Origin: Lachnospiraceae bacterium
Lineage (GTDB): Bacteria > Bacillota > Clostridia > Lachnospirales > Lachnospiraceae
Reading direction: 5' to 3'
Assembly: GCA_902363445.1 (NCBI GenBank)
Contig: CABJAB010000001.1
Coordinates: 310,001-374,000, forward strand
DNA: 64,000 nucleotides
A program made the position numbers and the translations under genes. Positions 55,001-63,743 of the stretch are shown piece by piece. Every line of letters begins with the position of its first letter. Positions within the stretch are counted from its first letter, which is position 1. A model generated the notes under the pieces. That model was not told the origin of the DNA. It did no database searches and worked only from the letters and a program-made list of their open reading frames with translations.

Positions 55001-55623
55001 GTGTCAGAAAAGGACTCCGGCGGAGCCTGGTAATCTCTGTCTTTCTTTTTTATGTGAAACAGGACCGGTTTTTTCGAACCGGCTCCTACTAAAAACTCTT
55101 CCAGCGCATTCTGCCGGTTTCCCCTGCCCCAAAGCCCATCGTACAAAACCCTGATACCGGCTTCCTGCATGAACGGACATTTGACAAAATCAGAGGACTC
55201 GAAAAATTTCAGGGCCTCTTCCTCGTTCTCTTTAGCCAGCATGGTAAATTCCTTCAGGGAAGTCACCTGGCGGCCCTCCGGATTTACCGAGCAGACATGA
55301 AAATGATAGGGGATCCGGAACTCCCCTCCGCTGCAGACCACCTGGAATTCTCCCGTGATGTCTCCTTCCGCGTAAGAGGCGTCTATCTCATAGATGATCC
55401 GGCAGTCCTTTCCCATAAAATTTTCGCTGAGCAGGCTTACTTTTTGATTGGTGGAATAGACCAATCCTTTGACGGCCTTTCCCACCTCACAGATAACATG
55501 GAATTCTCCCCGTTTTTTATCATCCAAAACCACAGCCTCTTCTATCTGTGCTGCAGAAAAAGAGACCTGCACTTCATCGTATTCAATCAGTCCTTTTGCA
55601 AGACGGTTAATCCGTTCCTTCAT
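52090..55623 (-). CDS. Giant protein with beta-sandwich N-terminus and helical repeats (DUF5717-like)
   Basis: The 1177-residue protein has no signal peptide. Residues ~1-125 and ~190-320 are beta-rich, Ig-like units (GEFHVICEVGKAVKGLVYSTN; GWGYIRLELTADTDFIQLER). About 320-1040 is a long run of paired helices like TPR/SEL1 repeats (LYQADIFLLQDKKDQALQMM). The last 130 residues are beta-rich again. I recall similar proteins as DUF5717 in Lachnospiraceae; not verified. It is first in the operon, 23 bases before the Hsp70-fold gene; a TAGAAT -10 box lies upstream. Function unknown. Confidence 0.8.
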   Translation of the reverse strand: MKERINRLAKGLIEYDEVQVSFSAAQIEEAVVLDDKKRGEFHVICEVGKAVKGLVYSTNQKVSLLSENFMGKDCRIIYEIDASYAEGDITGEFQVVCSGGEFRIPYHFHVCSVNPEGRQVTSLKEFTMLAKENEEEALKFFESSDFVKCPFMQEAGIRVLYDGLWGRGNRQNALEEFLVGAGSKKPVLFHIKKKDRDYQAPPESFSDTLVIKRSGWGYIRLELTADTDFIQLERTAVTEQDFDGDSCTVGYTVRFDRLHAGHNWGAVRVSGIYGEETAPVSVTLHSNRIWADGPSYKKDFNNFVSLDLKQWAGEYEKNLLLNSMQTALSRTHATAQSPSVIRLYQADIFLLQDKKDQALQMMEEARDAILDNRDKDVASYCFYMYLKVRESGENVQRQTMVKLLRKYYEEGVASDMALYILMQTDPELLENDSLALSRLKEHFRKGCRSPYLYLGVCRILKKNPELLRVMEEFEIQSLWFGAKYHMVEEGLAKTAAIQSIQVKRCRRLCLRLLKKLYETYPSKEILTGVCAMLIRGDCRSEADFSWYARGVEEDIHLTRLYEYYLYALPEGYDKPLPRILLLYFSYNHTLDYHAQAILYLNVLTYMKEDDEIYRAYESQIENFAVEQLFQSHMNEALAQIYSQMVFPEIIDEKIARVLPKLLYAKNIRCENPRMRQVVLCYEEMRGETVATLRNGRAYVPVYLEDVHVMFQDDYGNRYSGIPYSMTGMMDCPKLAERTAELYPSHEMMRLLSCQQVLAKKQYYMEDIDILKDISQEENIHELYRKKLVSKIISFYYKMEETAACDEYLLSIDKKLLKAEDRFKVMDALITKDFHDEAYKMAARYGYRSLNISRILKLTSKMILKHLFEKDGLLLEMAYYCFVGGRYDDVIVEYLCCHYNGLSQPMYHVLFAALTGHITVYDMPERLLGQMLFDGVYCHLDEVFRCYIEGKSVDESLVRAYLVVKSQMYFEGNGTLDADILGYIEVQIERYEIKNGLPEICMLALTKYYSTADGLTDRQIELCQGIIDELYRKRIVFAYYKELDRFIDLPRELMGKTVIEYHGKRRQSIWIHQRLLPDGGETVIETIPHMFDGYFVKLVSLFYGETMEYEIYDDTNSAEPVMTGTAEYSGDSSRTEGNRAGRLDELLRLQASEDGDLKEKMESYSVRDEMTEKLFEYL

Positions 55624-55770
55624 ATTTCCAAATCCACCTGCCTTTGATCGTGTACCCTGTCATGGCCTCTTCGGCCACACCATACAGTGGTTGCGCTCTG
55701 TGCCCATTCTATCATAAAAAGACATTCTTGGCACTAGAAAACAGGTTTTTTGACAAAAAATCTTAGATTT

Positions 55771-56760
55771 TCAGCGGATTCCCAGTTCATCGAGCAGCTC
55801 CTGCACTTGTTCTTTGCTCCCCGAACAGTTTTTGATATCCTTCCTAAGCCTCTGAGAAGCCTCAGATGCCGTCACACTCCCGTTCCTCAAATGTGCGCCG
55901 TCCTCCGTCTCCGCCTGATAGGACCAGGAGATCTCTCCCGCATTGTCTATCAGCGCCAAAAGCACACAGGAATAGGCCTCCATCCTGCTGCGGAATAATT
56001 CCTCTCCGCTTCCGGTGACCGGATCCTCAAATTCCAGAGTCCATCCGTAGGGCTCCTCCGTCGTTTGAAGAGAATTCTGGAAGCCCCCCAGATCATCTGA
56101 AATGCCCAGAGTCTGTGCAATCCGGCCATTTGCGGGCATATCCCCGATATAAGGATTTTTCCTTTCAAACAATTCCGAGGCTTTGCTGGAAATGACACTG
56201 CCGTCCGGCATGACCTCGTTTCCGTTTATCAGCAGTCCTCTACCTATCTCCTCCAGGGAATAACCTGCGGAGAAATCACCATTCTTGTTCCAAAAAGAAG
56301 GCAGAGCCGTATATACGACCAGTCTTTTTTTCTCCCCCTCTGAGACTAGCCTGCATTTAGCAAAAGCCGCGGCCGAGTCTGTAAGCGTTCCTTTAATCTG
56401 TACCTGCCCCTGGTCCACAGAAATCTCAGGCTCATAGTTCGAGGAAGGGCTTCCTGTCACAAACAGTTTGAGGAACGCAAGTAACGCCAGGATCATGATC
56501 GTCGCGATTATCCCGGCGGCGATTTTCGCCCGGTTCTTATTCCGGACCTTTTTCAGATAGTCGATTTCTCTCCGGTTTTTGCTCCGCGCCTCTTTCTCCT
56601 CTTCTTCCGCAGAAGTGCACAGCGCCTCATACCGGCCGCGGCATTCTCTGCATGTAAGGAGATGCTCCTCTATTTCTCTGCCGCTCACCTCGGAGGTCAG
56701 CCCGTCCGCATAGGAGGGCAGCAGATCCTGTATAAGCTCACACGGTATCTTCTGACTCAT
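55771..56760 (-). CDS. Anti-sigma factor with zinc-finger domain
   Basis: This 329-residue membrane protein starts with a zf-HC2 domain (CELIQDLLPSYADG, then EEHLLTCRECRGRYEAL with the HxxxCxxC zinc site). It has one membrane helix (IIATIMILALLAFLKLFV) and an outside domain of ~200 residues with no family I recognise. It should hold the ECF sigma factor encoded just upstream. Its start lies 23 bases inside the sigma gene, with GGAGG within that gene. Confidence 0.92.
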   Translation of the reverse strand: MSQKIPCELIQDLLPSYADGLTSEVSGREIEEHLLTCRECRGRYEALCTSAEEEEKEARSKNRREIDYLKKVRNKNRAKIAAGIIATIMILALLAFLKLFVTGSPSSNYEPEISVDQGQVQIKGTLTDSAAAFAKCRLVSEGEKKRLVVYTALPSFWNKNGDFSAGYSLEEIGRGLLINGNEVMPDGSVISSKASELFERKNPYIGDMPANGRIAQTLGISDDLGGFQNSLQTTEEPYGWTLEFEDPVTGSGEELFRSRMEAYSCVLLALIDNAGEISWSYQAETEDGAHLRNGSVTASEASQRLRKDIKNCSGSKEQVQELLDELGIR

Positions 56761-57244
56761 CTTTTTTGACCTCCTTCCATATCTTCTCTTTCCCCCGGTA
56801 AAAGTTTACCCTTGCCCAATTCTCTGTCCGTTCCATGATCTCACCGATCTCGCGAAAGGAAAGGTTTGCCGTCAGCCGCAGGTACATCACTTCCCGCATC
56901 GGTTCTTCCAGCCTGTGAAGAGCCTTCAAGGTCTGGAGGCTGTCCCAGTTCCCGATTGCCGTATCCTCCGCGGAACCTACGGACATCTGCTGTTCCGCCT
57001 CCTCCAGTCCGGCCGTCCTCTCCTGTTTCTTCTTCCTCAGATAATTACACCATACGTGGCCCGCAATGGAACACAGCCAGGTGAGAACGCTGCTCTCTTC
57101 TTTAAAGCGGCCGGCGCTTTTGACCGCCTGATAAAAAACCTCCTGGGTCAGCTCCTCCGCCAAATCCTTATGGTTTGTCTTTGACAGGAGAAACCCGTAT
57201 ACGGCTTTGGCGTATTTCTGGTAAACCACTTCCATCGTATCCAT
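56738..57244 (-). CDS. ECF-type RNA polymerase sigma factor
   Basis: The 168-residue protein has sigma region 2 (YGFLLSKTNHKDLAEELTQEVFYQAVKSAGRFK, SSVLTWLCSIAGHVWCNYLR) and region 4 (REVMYLRLTANLSFREIGEIMERTENWARVNFYRGKEKI). It is the partner of the overlapping anti-sigma gene. A stretch with TGTAACGAA lies upstream and could be its own promoter, as is usual for ECF sigma factors. Confidence 0.94.
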   Translation of the reverse strand: MDTMEVVYQKYAKAVYGFLLSKTNHKDLAEELTQEVFYQAVKSAGRFKEESSVLTWLCSIAGHVWCNYLRKKKQERTAGLEEAEQQMSVGSAEDTAIGNWDSLQTLKALHRLEEPMREVMYLRLTANLSFREIGEIMERTENWARVNFYRGKEKIWKEVKKDESEDTV

Positions 57245-57328
57245 ATATGATTTCTCCTTTCTATTAATTTAGTAACCGCGCTCCTCCATTCGTTACAGCT
57301 CTGCAAACTTTTTTTGGATGAGGTAACA

Positions 57329-58051
57329 TCACACCCCGGCCAGCCTCCGTATCACATAGCCCGCCATAAGAAGTCCCGCCACTGGCGGAACAAAAGACAC
57401 GCTCCCCGGCGCGGAACGCCCGGAGGCTCCTTTTGTTTCCAAGTCTGCCCCGGCAGAGCATATGAGAACCGGTTCTTCTTTAGAATACAGTACGGTCAGA
57501 CGTTTTACACCCCGTTTTTTCAGCTCCCGCCTCATCACCCTGCACAGAGGGCAGACCGAAGTCTCATAAATGTCTCCGATCTCAAACGCGGAGGGATCGA
57601 GCTTATTCCCAGTCCCCATGCTGCTGATGATCGGAATACCTCTCTCTTCCGCCAATACGGCCAGCGATATCTTCGCCGTCACCGTGTCAATGGCATCCAC
57701 GATATAATCCGGTTTTTCCTCCAGCAGTTCCCCGATGCCGTCCGACAGCACAAATTGTTCTTTGGCCGTCACTCTGGCTCTCGGGTTGATATCAAGGATC
57801 CTGTCTTTCATCACCTGTGTCTTATACTGCCCGATGGTGCTGTGGCAGGCTATGCTCTGACGGTTGATATTGGTGAGGGAGACCACGTCATTATCTACAA
57901 TAGTGAAGGTCCCGATCCCGCTCCTCGCGAGGGCTTCTATACAATGGGAGCCTACTCCTCCCACCCCAAATACCAGTACGCGGCTGTTTCTAAGCTTTTC
58001 CATGGGGGCATGTCCCAAAAGAAGCTCTGTCCTGGAAAATTCATTCTGCAT
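57329..58051 (-). CDS. tcdA: tRNA threonylcarbamoyladenosine dehydratase (TcdA/CsdL)
   Basis: This 240-residue E1-like protein has the nucleotide loop VLVFGVGGVGSHCIEALARSG and the ThiF/MoeB elements DNDVVSLTNINRQ and DAIDTVTAK. The ending GSVSFVPPVAGLLMAGYVI is typical of TcdA. It makes the cyclic form of t6A on tRNA with ATP. It stands alone between the sigma pair and rarA. Confidence 0.92.
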   Translation of the reverse strand: MQNEFSRTELLLGHAPMEKLRNSRVLVFGVGGVGSHCIEALARSGIGTFTIVDNDVVSLTNINRQSIACHSTIGQYKTQVMKDRILDINPRARVTAKEQFVLSDGIGELLEEKPDYIVDAIDTVTAKISLAVLAEERGIPIISSMGTGNKLDPSAFEIGDIYETSVCPLCRVMRRELKKRGVKRLTVLYSKEEPVLICSAGADLETKGASGRSAPGSVSFVPPVAGLLMAGYVIRRLAGV

Positions 58052-58148
58052 CTGCGATCCTTCCCTTCCTGCACATTGATGCTGTTATTATATCATACCC
58101 TCCTTTTGCCGGTCATTTAAAATTCCTTTCATTTACCGTGTATTCCCC

Positions 58149-58178
58149 TTGTCAACCAGGGGCGTGAAAGGGTATAAT
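58149..58178 (+). promoter_or_regulatory. rarA promoter
   Basis: TTGTCA (58149-58154), an 18-base spacer and TATAAT (58173-58178), about 40 bases before the start. Confidence 0.7.
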
Positions 58179-58219
58179 GGAGAAAAACGCAGGAACATAT
58201 GTTTGAACCGGAGGATATT

Positions 58220-59539
58220 ATGGATTTATTTGATTATATGAGAGAAAACACCCAGGAAAAAGAAGCTCCTCTTGCCGCCAGGATGCGTCCCTCCTCCCTG
58301 GAGGAGATCGTCGGCCAGAAGCATATCATCGGAAAAGGCACCCTGCTCTACCGCGCGATCGCTGCGGACAAGCTGAGCTCTATCATCTTATACGGCCCGC
58401 CCGGCACCGGGAAGACGACGATCGCCAAGGTCATCGCCAATACCACCAAGTCCTCCTTCACGCAGATCAACGCCACCTCCGCGGGCAAGAAGGACATGGA
58501 GGAGGTCGTCCACAAAGCCAAAGACGCTTTGGGCATGTATGGGAAAAAGACCATTCTGTTCATCGATGAGATCCAAAGATTTAATAAAGGACAACAGGAT
58601 TACCTGCTGCCCTTCGTAGAGGATGGGACCATCATTCTGATCGGCGCCACCACGGAAAACCCTTATTTTGAGGTGAACAGCGCCCTTATTTCCCGTTCTA
58701 TTATTTTCCAGCTGGAGGACCTCACAAAAGAAGATATCAAAGAGCTTCTCACTCGTGCCGTCCATGACAAGGAAAAAGGCCTCGGAGCGCTGAATGTATC
58801 CATAGAAGAGGACGCGCTGGAATTCCTGGCCGATATTTCCGGCGGCGACGCCCGCTCCGCCCTCAATGCCCTGGAGCTGGGAGCTTTATCTACGCCAAAA
58901 GATGAGCGCGGCCTGATCCGCATCACCCTGGATGTCGCCCAGGAGTGTATCCAGAAACGCGCCGTACAATACGACAAAACGGGGGACAACCATTACGACA
59001 CCATATCCGCTTTTATAAAAAGTATGAGGGGATCTGATCCCGATGCCGCAGTCTATTATCTGGCCCGTATGCTGTACGCCGGCGAAGACATCAAATTCAT
59101 CGCCCGCCGTATCATGATATGTGCTTCTGAAGATGTGGGAAACGCGGATCCTCAGGCCCTCCAGGTAGCGGTGGCCGCCGCGCAGGCGGTAGAACGCCTA
59201 GGTATGCCCGAAGCCCGCATCGTCCTTTCCCACGCCGCCATATATGTGGCCTCTGCGCCAAAAAGCAACGCCTGCTGTATAGCCATAGATTCTGCCATGG
59301 AACGGGTCCGCTCCGAAAAGATGAAAACAGTCCCTCCCCATCTTCAGGATTCCCATTACAAAGGAGCCGCTAAGCTGGGGCACGGACTGGATTATAAGTA
59401 TGCTCATAATTTTCCCGATCACTATGTCAGACAGCAGTATCTGCCCGACGAAGTGGTGGGAACCATCTTCTATGAGCCGACAGATCTCGGCTATGAAAAA
59501 AAGATCAAAGAGTGGCTGGAATGGCTGAAAAAAGACTGA
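58220..59539 (+). CDS. rarA: Replication-associated recombination protein A (RarA/MgsA)
   Basis: From the ATG at 58220, with GGAGG just upstream, the protein has 439 residues. AAA+ motifs are Walker A YGPPGTGKTTIA, Walker B ILFIDEIQRFN, sensor GATTENPYF and SGGDARSALNALE. The C-terminal RarA domains follow (RGSDPDAAVYYLARML, SEDVGNADPQAL). It acts at stalled replication forks. It converges on the deacetylase gene with a 4-base gap. Confidence 0.95.
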   Translation: MDLFDYMRENTQEKEAPLAARMRPSSLEEIVGQKHIIGKGTLLYRAIAADKLSSIILYGPPGTGKTTIAKVIANTTKSSFTQINATSAGKKDMEEVVHKAKDALGMYGKKTILFIDEIQRFNKGQQDYLLPFVEDGTIILIGATTENPYFEVNSALISRSIIFQLEDLTKEDIKELLTRAVHDKEKGLGALNVSIEEDALEFLADISGGDARSALNALELGALSTPKDERGLIRITLDVAQECIQKRAVQYDKTGDNHYDTISAFIKSMRGSDPDAAVYYLARMLYAGEDIKFIARRIMICASEDVGNADPQALQVAVAAAQAVERLGMPEARIVLSHAAIYVASAPKSNACCIAIDSAMERVRSEKMKTVPPHLQDSHYKGAAKLGHGLDYKYAHNFPDHYVRQQYLPDEVVGTIFYEPTDLGYEKKIKEWLEWLKKD

Positions 59540-59543
59540 TTTT

Positions 59544-60257
59544 TTAGTCTAAGATCAGTTCATCCACCGTGACAAAGGTATAGCCCTGTTCCTTCAGCGC
59601 ATCCACAATCTGGAAGGCCGCTTCTACGGATGTATCGTAAACGTCATGGAGAAGGATGATGCTCCCGCTTTCCACATGATTCAGCACATGCTTCACCACC
59701 GCGTCCGTATCCTGCACTTTCCAGTCCCTCGGATCTACATTCCACAGCACCGACGTCATGTTGACCGCGCATTCCAGTTCCTTATCCCAGGACCCGAACG
59801 GCGGCCGGATATATTCCGGTATCTTCCCGGTGACATTGTAAATGGCGTCGTTGGTCATCGTGATTTCTTGACATGCTTTTTCCACCGGGAGCTTTGTCAG
59901 CTGCACATGGTTATACGTATGGCTTCCGATCAGATGACCGTCCTCAGCCATCTGTTTCACCACGTCTTCCTTCCCCTCAATGCTTTTTCCAATGAGAAAA
60001 AAAGTGGCTTTTACATCCCGCTCCTTCAGGCCGTCCAGGAGCTTCTTCGTATAAACGGCATGGGGGCCGTCGTCAAAGGTAAGAGCTACCAGCCGTGGCT
60101 CATCCTCCGCCGTGCTCTCAGCCGTCTCCGCCCCAACATTTATATTTTCTTCCTGTTCCGGCTCCGTACCGGCCTCCCGGCTCTTTATTTTTTCCATTCC
60201 CAGCAGGCAGACTGCCAGCAAAACGGTTAAAAGAACTGTGACTCCCCGCTTTCCCAA
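59544..60257 (-). CDS. Polysaccharide deacetylase (NodB family), membrane-anchored
   Basis: The 237-residue protein has an N-terminal hydrophobic anchor (VTVLLTVLLAVCLLGM), a short Glu-rich linker and a NodB domain at ~55-235. That domain has TFDDGPH (catalytic base and metal Asp), the metal SHTYNH, RPPFGSWD and LLHD. Related enzymes remove acetyl groups from peptidoglycan N-acetylglucosamine, or act on polysaccharide or spore cortex. The exact substrate is unknown. Confidence 0.9.
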   Translation of the reverse strand: MGKRGVTVLLTVLLAVCLLGMEKIKSREAGTEPEQEENINVGAETAESTAEDEPRLVALTFDDGPHAVYTKKLLDGLKERDVKATFFLIGKSIEGKEDVVKQMAEDGHLIGSHTYNHVQLTKLPVEKACQEITMTNDAIYNVTGKIPEYIRPPFGSWDKELECAVNMTSVLWNVDPRDWKVQDTDAVVKHVLNHVESGSIILLHDVYDTSVEAAFQIVDALKEQGYTFVTVDELILD

Positions 60258-60334
60258 GGTTCCTGTCCCCTTTAACTGCGTATTTTATCTATTATATGCA
60301 GGAGGACACATGTACTATCCAACTTAGGGGGGCT

Positions 60335-60511
60335 TTACACAAACTGGTTTCCTTCGGCATCGTACTCGTAGCCGATGGAAGCCAGACGCTCCGTAAGTTC
60401 TGTTTCTTTTATCTCCATTTCCTCACAGAGCGTCGTCAGCGTGGGATAAAAATCCCTCAGCTTCATATTGACAATACTTAAAAGCATTGCCGGGTCCTTT
60501 GGCAGTTCCAT
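60335..60511 (-). CDS. DUF4250 family protein
   Basis: The product has 58 residues from the ATG at 60511 and reads MELPKDPAMLLSIVNMKLRD, then YPTLTTLCEEMEI. This matches the short DUF4250 proteins common in Clostridia. Function unknown. The gene starts 25 bases after the clpB stop and may be co-transcribed. Confidence 0.85.
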   Translation of the reverse strand: MELPKDPAMLLSIVNMKLRDFYPTLTTLCEEMEIKETELTERLASIGYEYDAEGNQFV

Positions 60512-60536
60512 TGGGAATGTACCTTCCTTTTCTCTA

Positions 60537-63128
60537 TTACTTCGTTTCCACATAGGCCGTCAGGGCGCCGTCCTTCACGTCCATGACGATGGTATCCCCG
60601 GCCCTCACCTGATCCGCCAGTATTAACTTCGCCGCCTGAGTCTCCACATGCTTCTGGAGATACCGTTTCAGGGGCCTTGCGCCGTAGACCGGATCATATC
60701 CGTTTTCCACCACGAAGTCCTCCGCCGCCTTTGTCAGGCGGATGGAGATTTCACGCTCCTCCAGGCGCTTGTTCACGCCTGCCACCATCAGCCCGATAAT
60801 ATGGCCGATGTCATCCTTTGTCAGCGGCTTGAACATGATGATCTCGTCCAGACGGTTCAGGAATTCCGGGCGGAAATGATTTTTGAGGTCATTCATGACC
60901 AGCTTCTCATTTTCTGGCCTGATAGTCCCGTCCTCGTCTATTCCCTCCAGCAGATAAGAGGAACCCAGGTTGGAGGTCATGATCAGGATCGTGTTCTTGA
61001 AATCCACTGTCCTGCCCTGAGAATCCGTGATACGCCCGTCGTCCAGCACCTGCAGGAGCACATTGAACACATCAGGATGGGCTTTTTCGATCTCATCGAA
61101 CAGAACCACTGAATAAGGCTTCCTCCGCACGGCCTCTGTCAGCTGACCGCCTTCGTCATAGCCGACATATCCGGGAGGCGCTCCGATCAGACGGGATACG
61201 GAGTATTTCTCCATATATTCGCTCATATCGATACGGACCATGTTCTGTTCGTCGTCAAACAGGCTTTCTGCCAGAGCTTTCGCAAGCTCAGTCTTGCCAA
61301 CGCCGGTGGGCCCCAGGAACAAAAAGGAACCAATGGGTTTCGTCGGATCCTTGATGCCGGCCTTGGAGCGGATTATCGCCTCCGTCACCTTCGTAACGCC
61401 TTCGTTCTGGCCGATCACCCTTTTATGCAGCTCATCATCCAGGTGCAGCGTCTTGTTTCTCTCACTTTCCGTTAATTTCGCCACCGGAATCCCCGTCCAT
61501 CGGGAAATGATCCGGGCGATCTCCTCTTCTGTCACCGCTTCGTGAAGCAGGGACAGATCCTGCCCCTTGACTCTTTCCTCTTCAATCTCCAGCTGCTTTG
61601 TAAGCTCCGGCAGTCTGCCGTACTGAAGCTCGGCGGCTTTGTTCAGGTCATAGTTCTGTTTGGCTATCTGGATCTGACTGTTGATCTCGTCTATCTGCTC
61701 GCGCAGCTTCTGGAGCTTTTCCACGGAAGTCTTTTCATTATCCCACTGGGCTTTCATCTTTCCGAACTCTTCCCGATAATTTGCCAGCTCCTTCTGCAGA
61801 GCCGCCAGCCTGTCCTTGCTCAGGTTATCCGTCTCTTTCTTCAAAGCTGCTTCTTCAATCTCCAGCTGCATGATCTTTCTGGATAATTCATCCAGCTCCG
61901 TCGGCATGGAGTCCAGCTCCGTCTTGATCAGAGCACAGGCCTCGTCCACCAGGTCGATGGCTTTATCCGGCAAAAACCGGTCGGAGATATAGCGGTTGGA
62001 CAGGATTGCAGCGCTGACCAGAGCCGCGTCGTTGATCTTCACGCCGTGGAATACCTCATATCTGTCCTTAAGCCCCCTCAGGATGGAGATTGTATCCTCC
62101 ACCGTGGGTTCATCCACCATGACCGGCTGGAACCTCCGCTCCAGAGCCGCATCCTTTTCAATATACTTACGGTATTCATCCAGGGTCGTGGCTCCTATAC
62201 AATGCAGCTCACCTCTTGCCAGCATGGGCTTCAGCATATTTCCCGCGTCCATGGCTCCGTCCGTCTTTCCGGCCCCCACTATGGTGTGGAGCTCATCCAC
62301 GAACAGAAGGATCTTTCCTTCACTTTTCTTCACTTCTTCCAGGACAGCCTTAAGCCGCTCTTCGAATTCACCACGGTATTTCGCCCCTGCCACCAGGGCT
62401 CCCATATCCAGAGAAAACACGATCTTGTCCTTCAGCCCTTCCGGCACATCGCCCCGGACGATCCTCTGGGCCAGCCCCTCGACTACGGCCGTCTTGCCGA
62501 CGCCGGGTTCTCCGATGAGTACCGGGTTGTTTTTTGTCTTCCGGGACAAGATCCGGATGATATTCCGTATCTCCGTGTCCCGTCCGATGACCGGATCCAT
62601 CTCCTGATTCCTGGCCCTCTCTACCAGATCCGTTCCGTATTTCGCCAGCGTATCATAAGTGGCTTCCGGATTGTCACTGGTCACCCTCTGGTTTCCTCTC
62701 ACTGTGGTGAGGGCCTGCAGAAAACGATCCCTGGTAATACCGAATTCCTTAAACAATGCCTTCATCGCAGCATTGGGGTATTTAAGCAGCGCCAGAAACA
62801 GATGCTCGACCGACACATATTCGTCTCCCATCTGCTTTGCCTCATCTTCCGCGTTGACGAGGACTTTGTTCAGGTCGCTGCTGACATAAAGCTTTGAATC
62901 TCCGGATACTTTGACCTTCTTATTCAGCGCCTCATCCACCCGGTTCACGAAATATTCCGGCTGGATCTCCATCTTGACGATCAGCTTTTTAATCAGGCTG
63001 TCATCCAGGGACAGCAGGCTGGAGAGCAGATGCTCCTGGTCAATCTCCTGATTTCCATATTCATAAGCCAGTTTCTCGCAGTTTTGAACTGCCTGCAGAG
63101 AATTCTGTGTAAATTTATTGATATTCAT
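60537..63128 (-). CDS. clpB: ATP-dependent chaperone ClpB
   Basis: The 863-residue length fits ClpB. It has the Clp N domain ([19 protein letters not shown]), the first AAA+ ring ([15 protein letters not shown]), the coiled middle domain (~400-530, rich in Lys/Glu) that marks ClpB rather than ClpC, and the second ring ([27 protein letters not shown]). It frees proteins from aggregates with the DnaK system. A CIRCE site overlaps its promoter, so HrcA should control it. Confidence 0.97.
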   Translation of the reverse strand: MNINKFTQNSLQAVQNCEKLAYEYGNQEIDQEHLLSSLLSLDDSLIKKLIVKMEIQPEYFVNRVDEALNKKVKVSGDSKLYVSSDLNKVLVNAEDEAKQMGDEYVSVEHLFLALLKYPNAAMKALFKEFGITRDRFLQALTTVRGNQRVTSDNPEATYDTLAKYGTDLVERARNQEMDPVIGRDTEIRNIIRILSRKTKNNPVLIGEPGVGKTAVVEGLAQRIVRGDVPEGLKDKIVFSLDMGALVAGAKYRGEFEERLKAVLEEVKKSEGKILLFVDELHTIVGAGKTDGAMDAGNMLKPMLARGELHCIGATTLDEYRKYIEKDAALERRFQPVMVDEPTVEDTISILRGLKDRYEVFHGVKINDAALVSAAILSNRYISDRFLPDKAIDLVDEACALIKTELDSMPTELDELSRKIMQLEIEEAALKKETDNLSKDRLAALQKELANYREEFGKMKAQWDNEKTSVEKLQKLREQIDEINSQIQIAKQNYDLNKAAELQYGRLPELTKQLEIEEERVKGQDLSLLHEAVTEEEIARIISRWTGIPVAKLTESERNKTLHLDDELHKRVIGQNEGVTKVTEAIIRSKAGIKDPTKPIGSFLFLGPTGVGKTELAKALAESLFDDEQNMVRIDMSEYMEKYSVSRLIGAPPGYVGYDEGGQLTEAVRRKPYSVVLFDEIEKAHPDVFNVLLQVLDDGRITDSQGRTVDFKNTILIMTSNLGSSYLLEGIDEDGTIRPENEKLVMNDLKNHFRPEFLNRLDEIIMFKPLTKDDIGHIIGLMVAGVNKRLEEREISIRLTKAAEDFVVENGYDPVYGARPLKRYLQKHVETQAAKLILADQVRAGDTIVMDVKDGALTAYVETK

Positions 63129-63173
63129 AAGGACACCTCCTTGTGTACTTTCTCATTTCATTGTTATATTCGT

Positions 63174-63216
63174 ACTATAACACGTATCGTTAGCACTGTC
63201 AAGAGGCGAGTGCTAA
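63174..63216 (-). promoter_or_regulatory. clpB promoter with CIRCE operator
   Basis: TTGACA (63197-63202), a 17-base spacer and TATAGT (63174-63179). The -35 box lies inside a CIRCE element (63190-63216): TTAGCACTG-N9-GAGTGCTAA, one base from the perfect HrcA site. Confidence 0.92.
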
Positions 63217-63390
63217 TTTTAAAAATTTCTTTTTCTGTCCTGCGGATGATCGTCTCCGCAATGTTTATTCCCATCTCTGCCATAATGGTCCCCCAGAAAG
63301 CGCTGATGTATGCACCGCCGTCCGGCGGGAAGGCGGCGGTGTTTCCAAGCTTCTATTACGAATCTCCGCAGTATTTAAGCAGCTGTCCAA

Positions 63391-63648
63391 TCATGGTTTC
63401 CTCCGCGCTCTTTCACGTTCTGTCATCTTGGATCCCGTCAGCTCAGCCAGCCTTCCCGCCTGCAGACACTGTTCTATTTCCGTTATCCCAAAGGATATCT
63501 GAAAATCTTCTTCCAACTTAAAGAGCAGGCTGACAAAAGCGAGCGAGTCAAAGCCTAAATCCGCATACAGATGGGATTCCCGGGTAATGGGAACAGATAC
63601 GTCCTTCACATCCTGTATCTTTTGTGTAATGATATCCCAAACTTCCAT
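63391..63648 (-). CDS. Acyl carrier protein-like protein
   Basis: From the ATG at 63648 (GGAGG upstream) it has 85 residues. HLYADLGFDSLAFVSLLFKLEEDF contains the DSL serine that takes the phosphopantetheine arm. It is not beside fatty-acid genes, so it may serve a specialised pathway. A stray GGAGG and ATG overlap its stop and open only 12 codons (MIGQLLKYCGDS), after which the same frame stays open, perhaps a decayed gene. The gap 63217-63390 holds a GC-rich hairpin (CACCGCCG arms) and nothing else clear. Confidence 0.85.
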   Translation of the reverse strand: MEVWDIITQKIQDVKDVSVPITRESHLYADLGFDSLAFVSLLFKLEEDFQISFGITEIEQCLQAGRLAELTGSKMTERERARRKP

Positions 63649-63743
63649 GACCCGTTTTACCTCCGCTTTCAAATTTTAAAGAGCATTATTATTGGAAACC
63701 GCCAAACAGACAAACGGGAATCGCCACATTACATAGTCAATAT

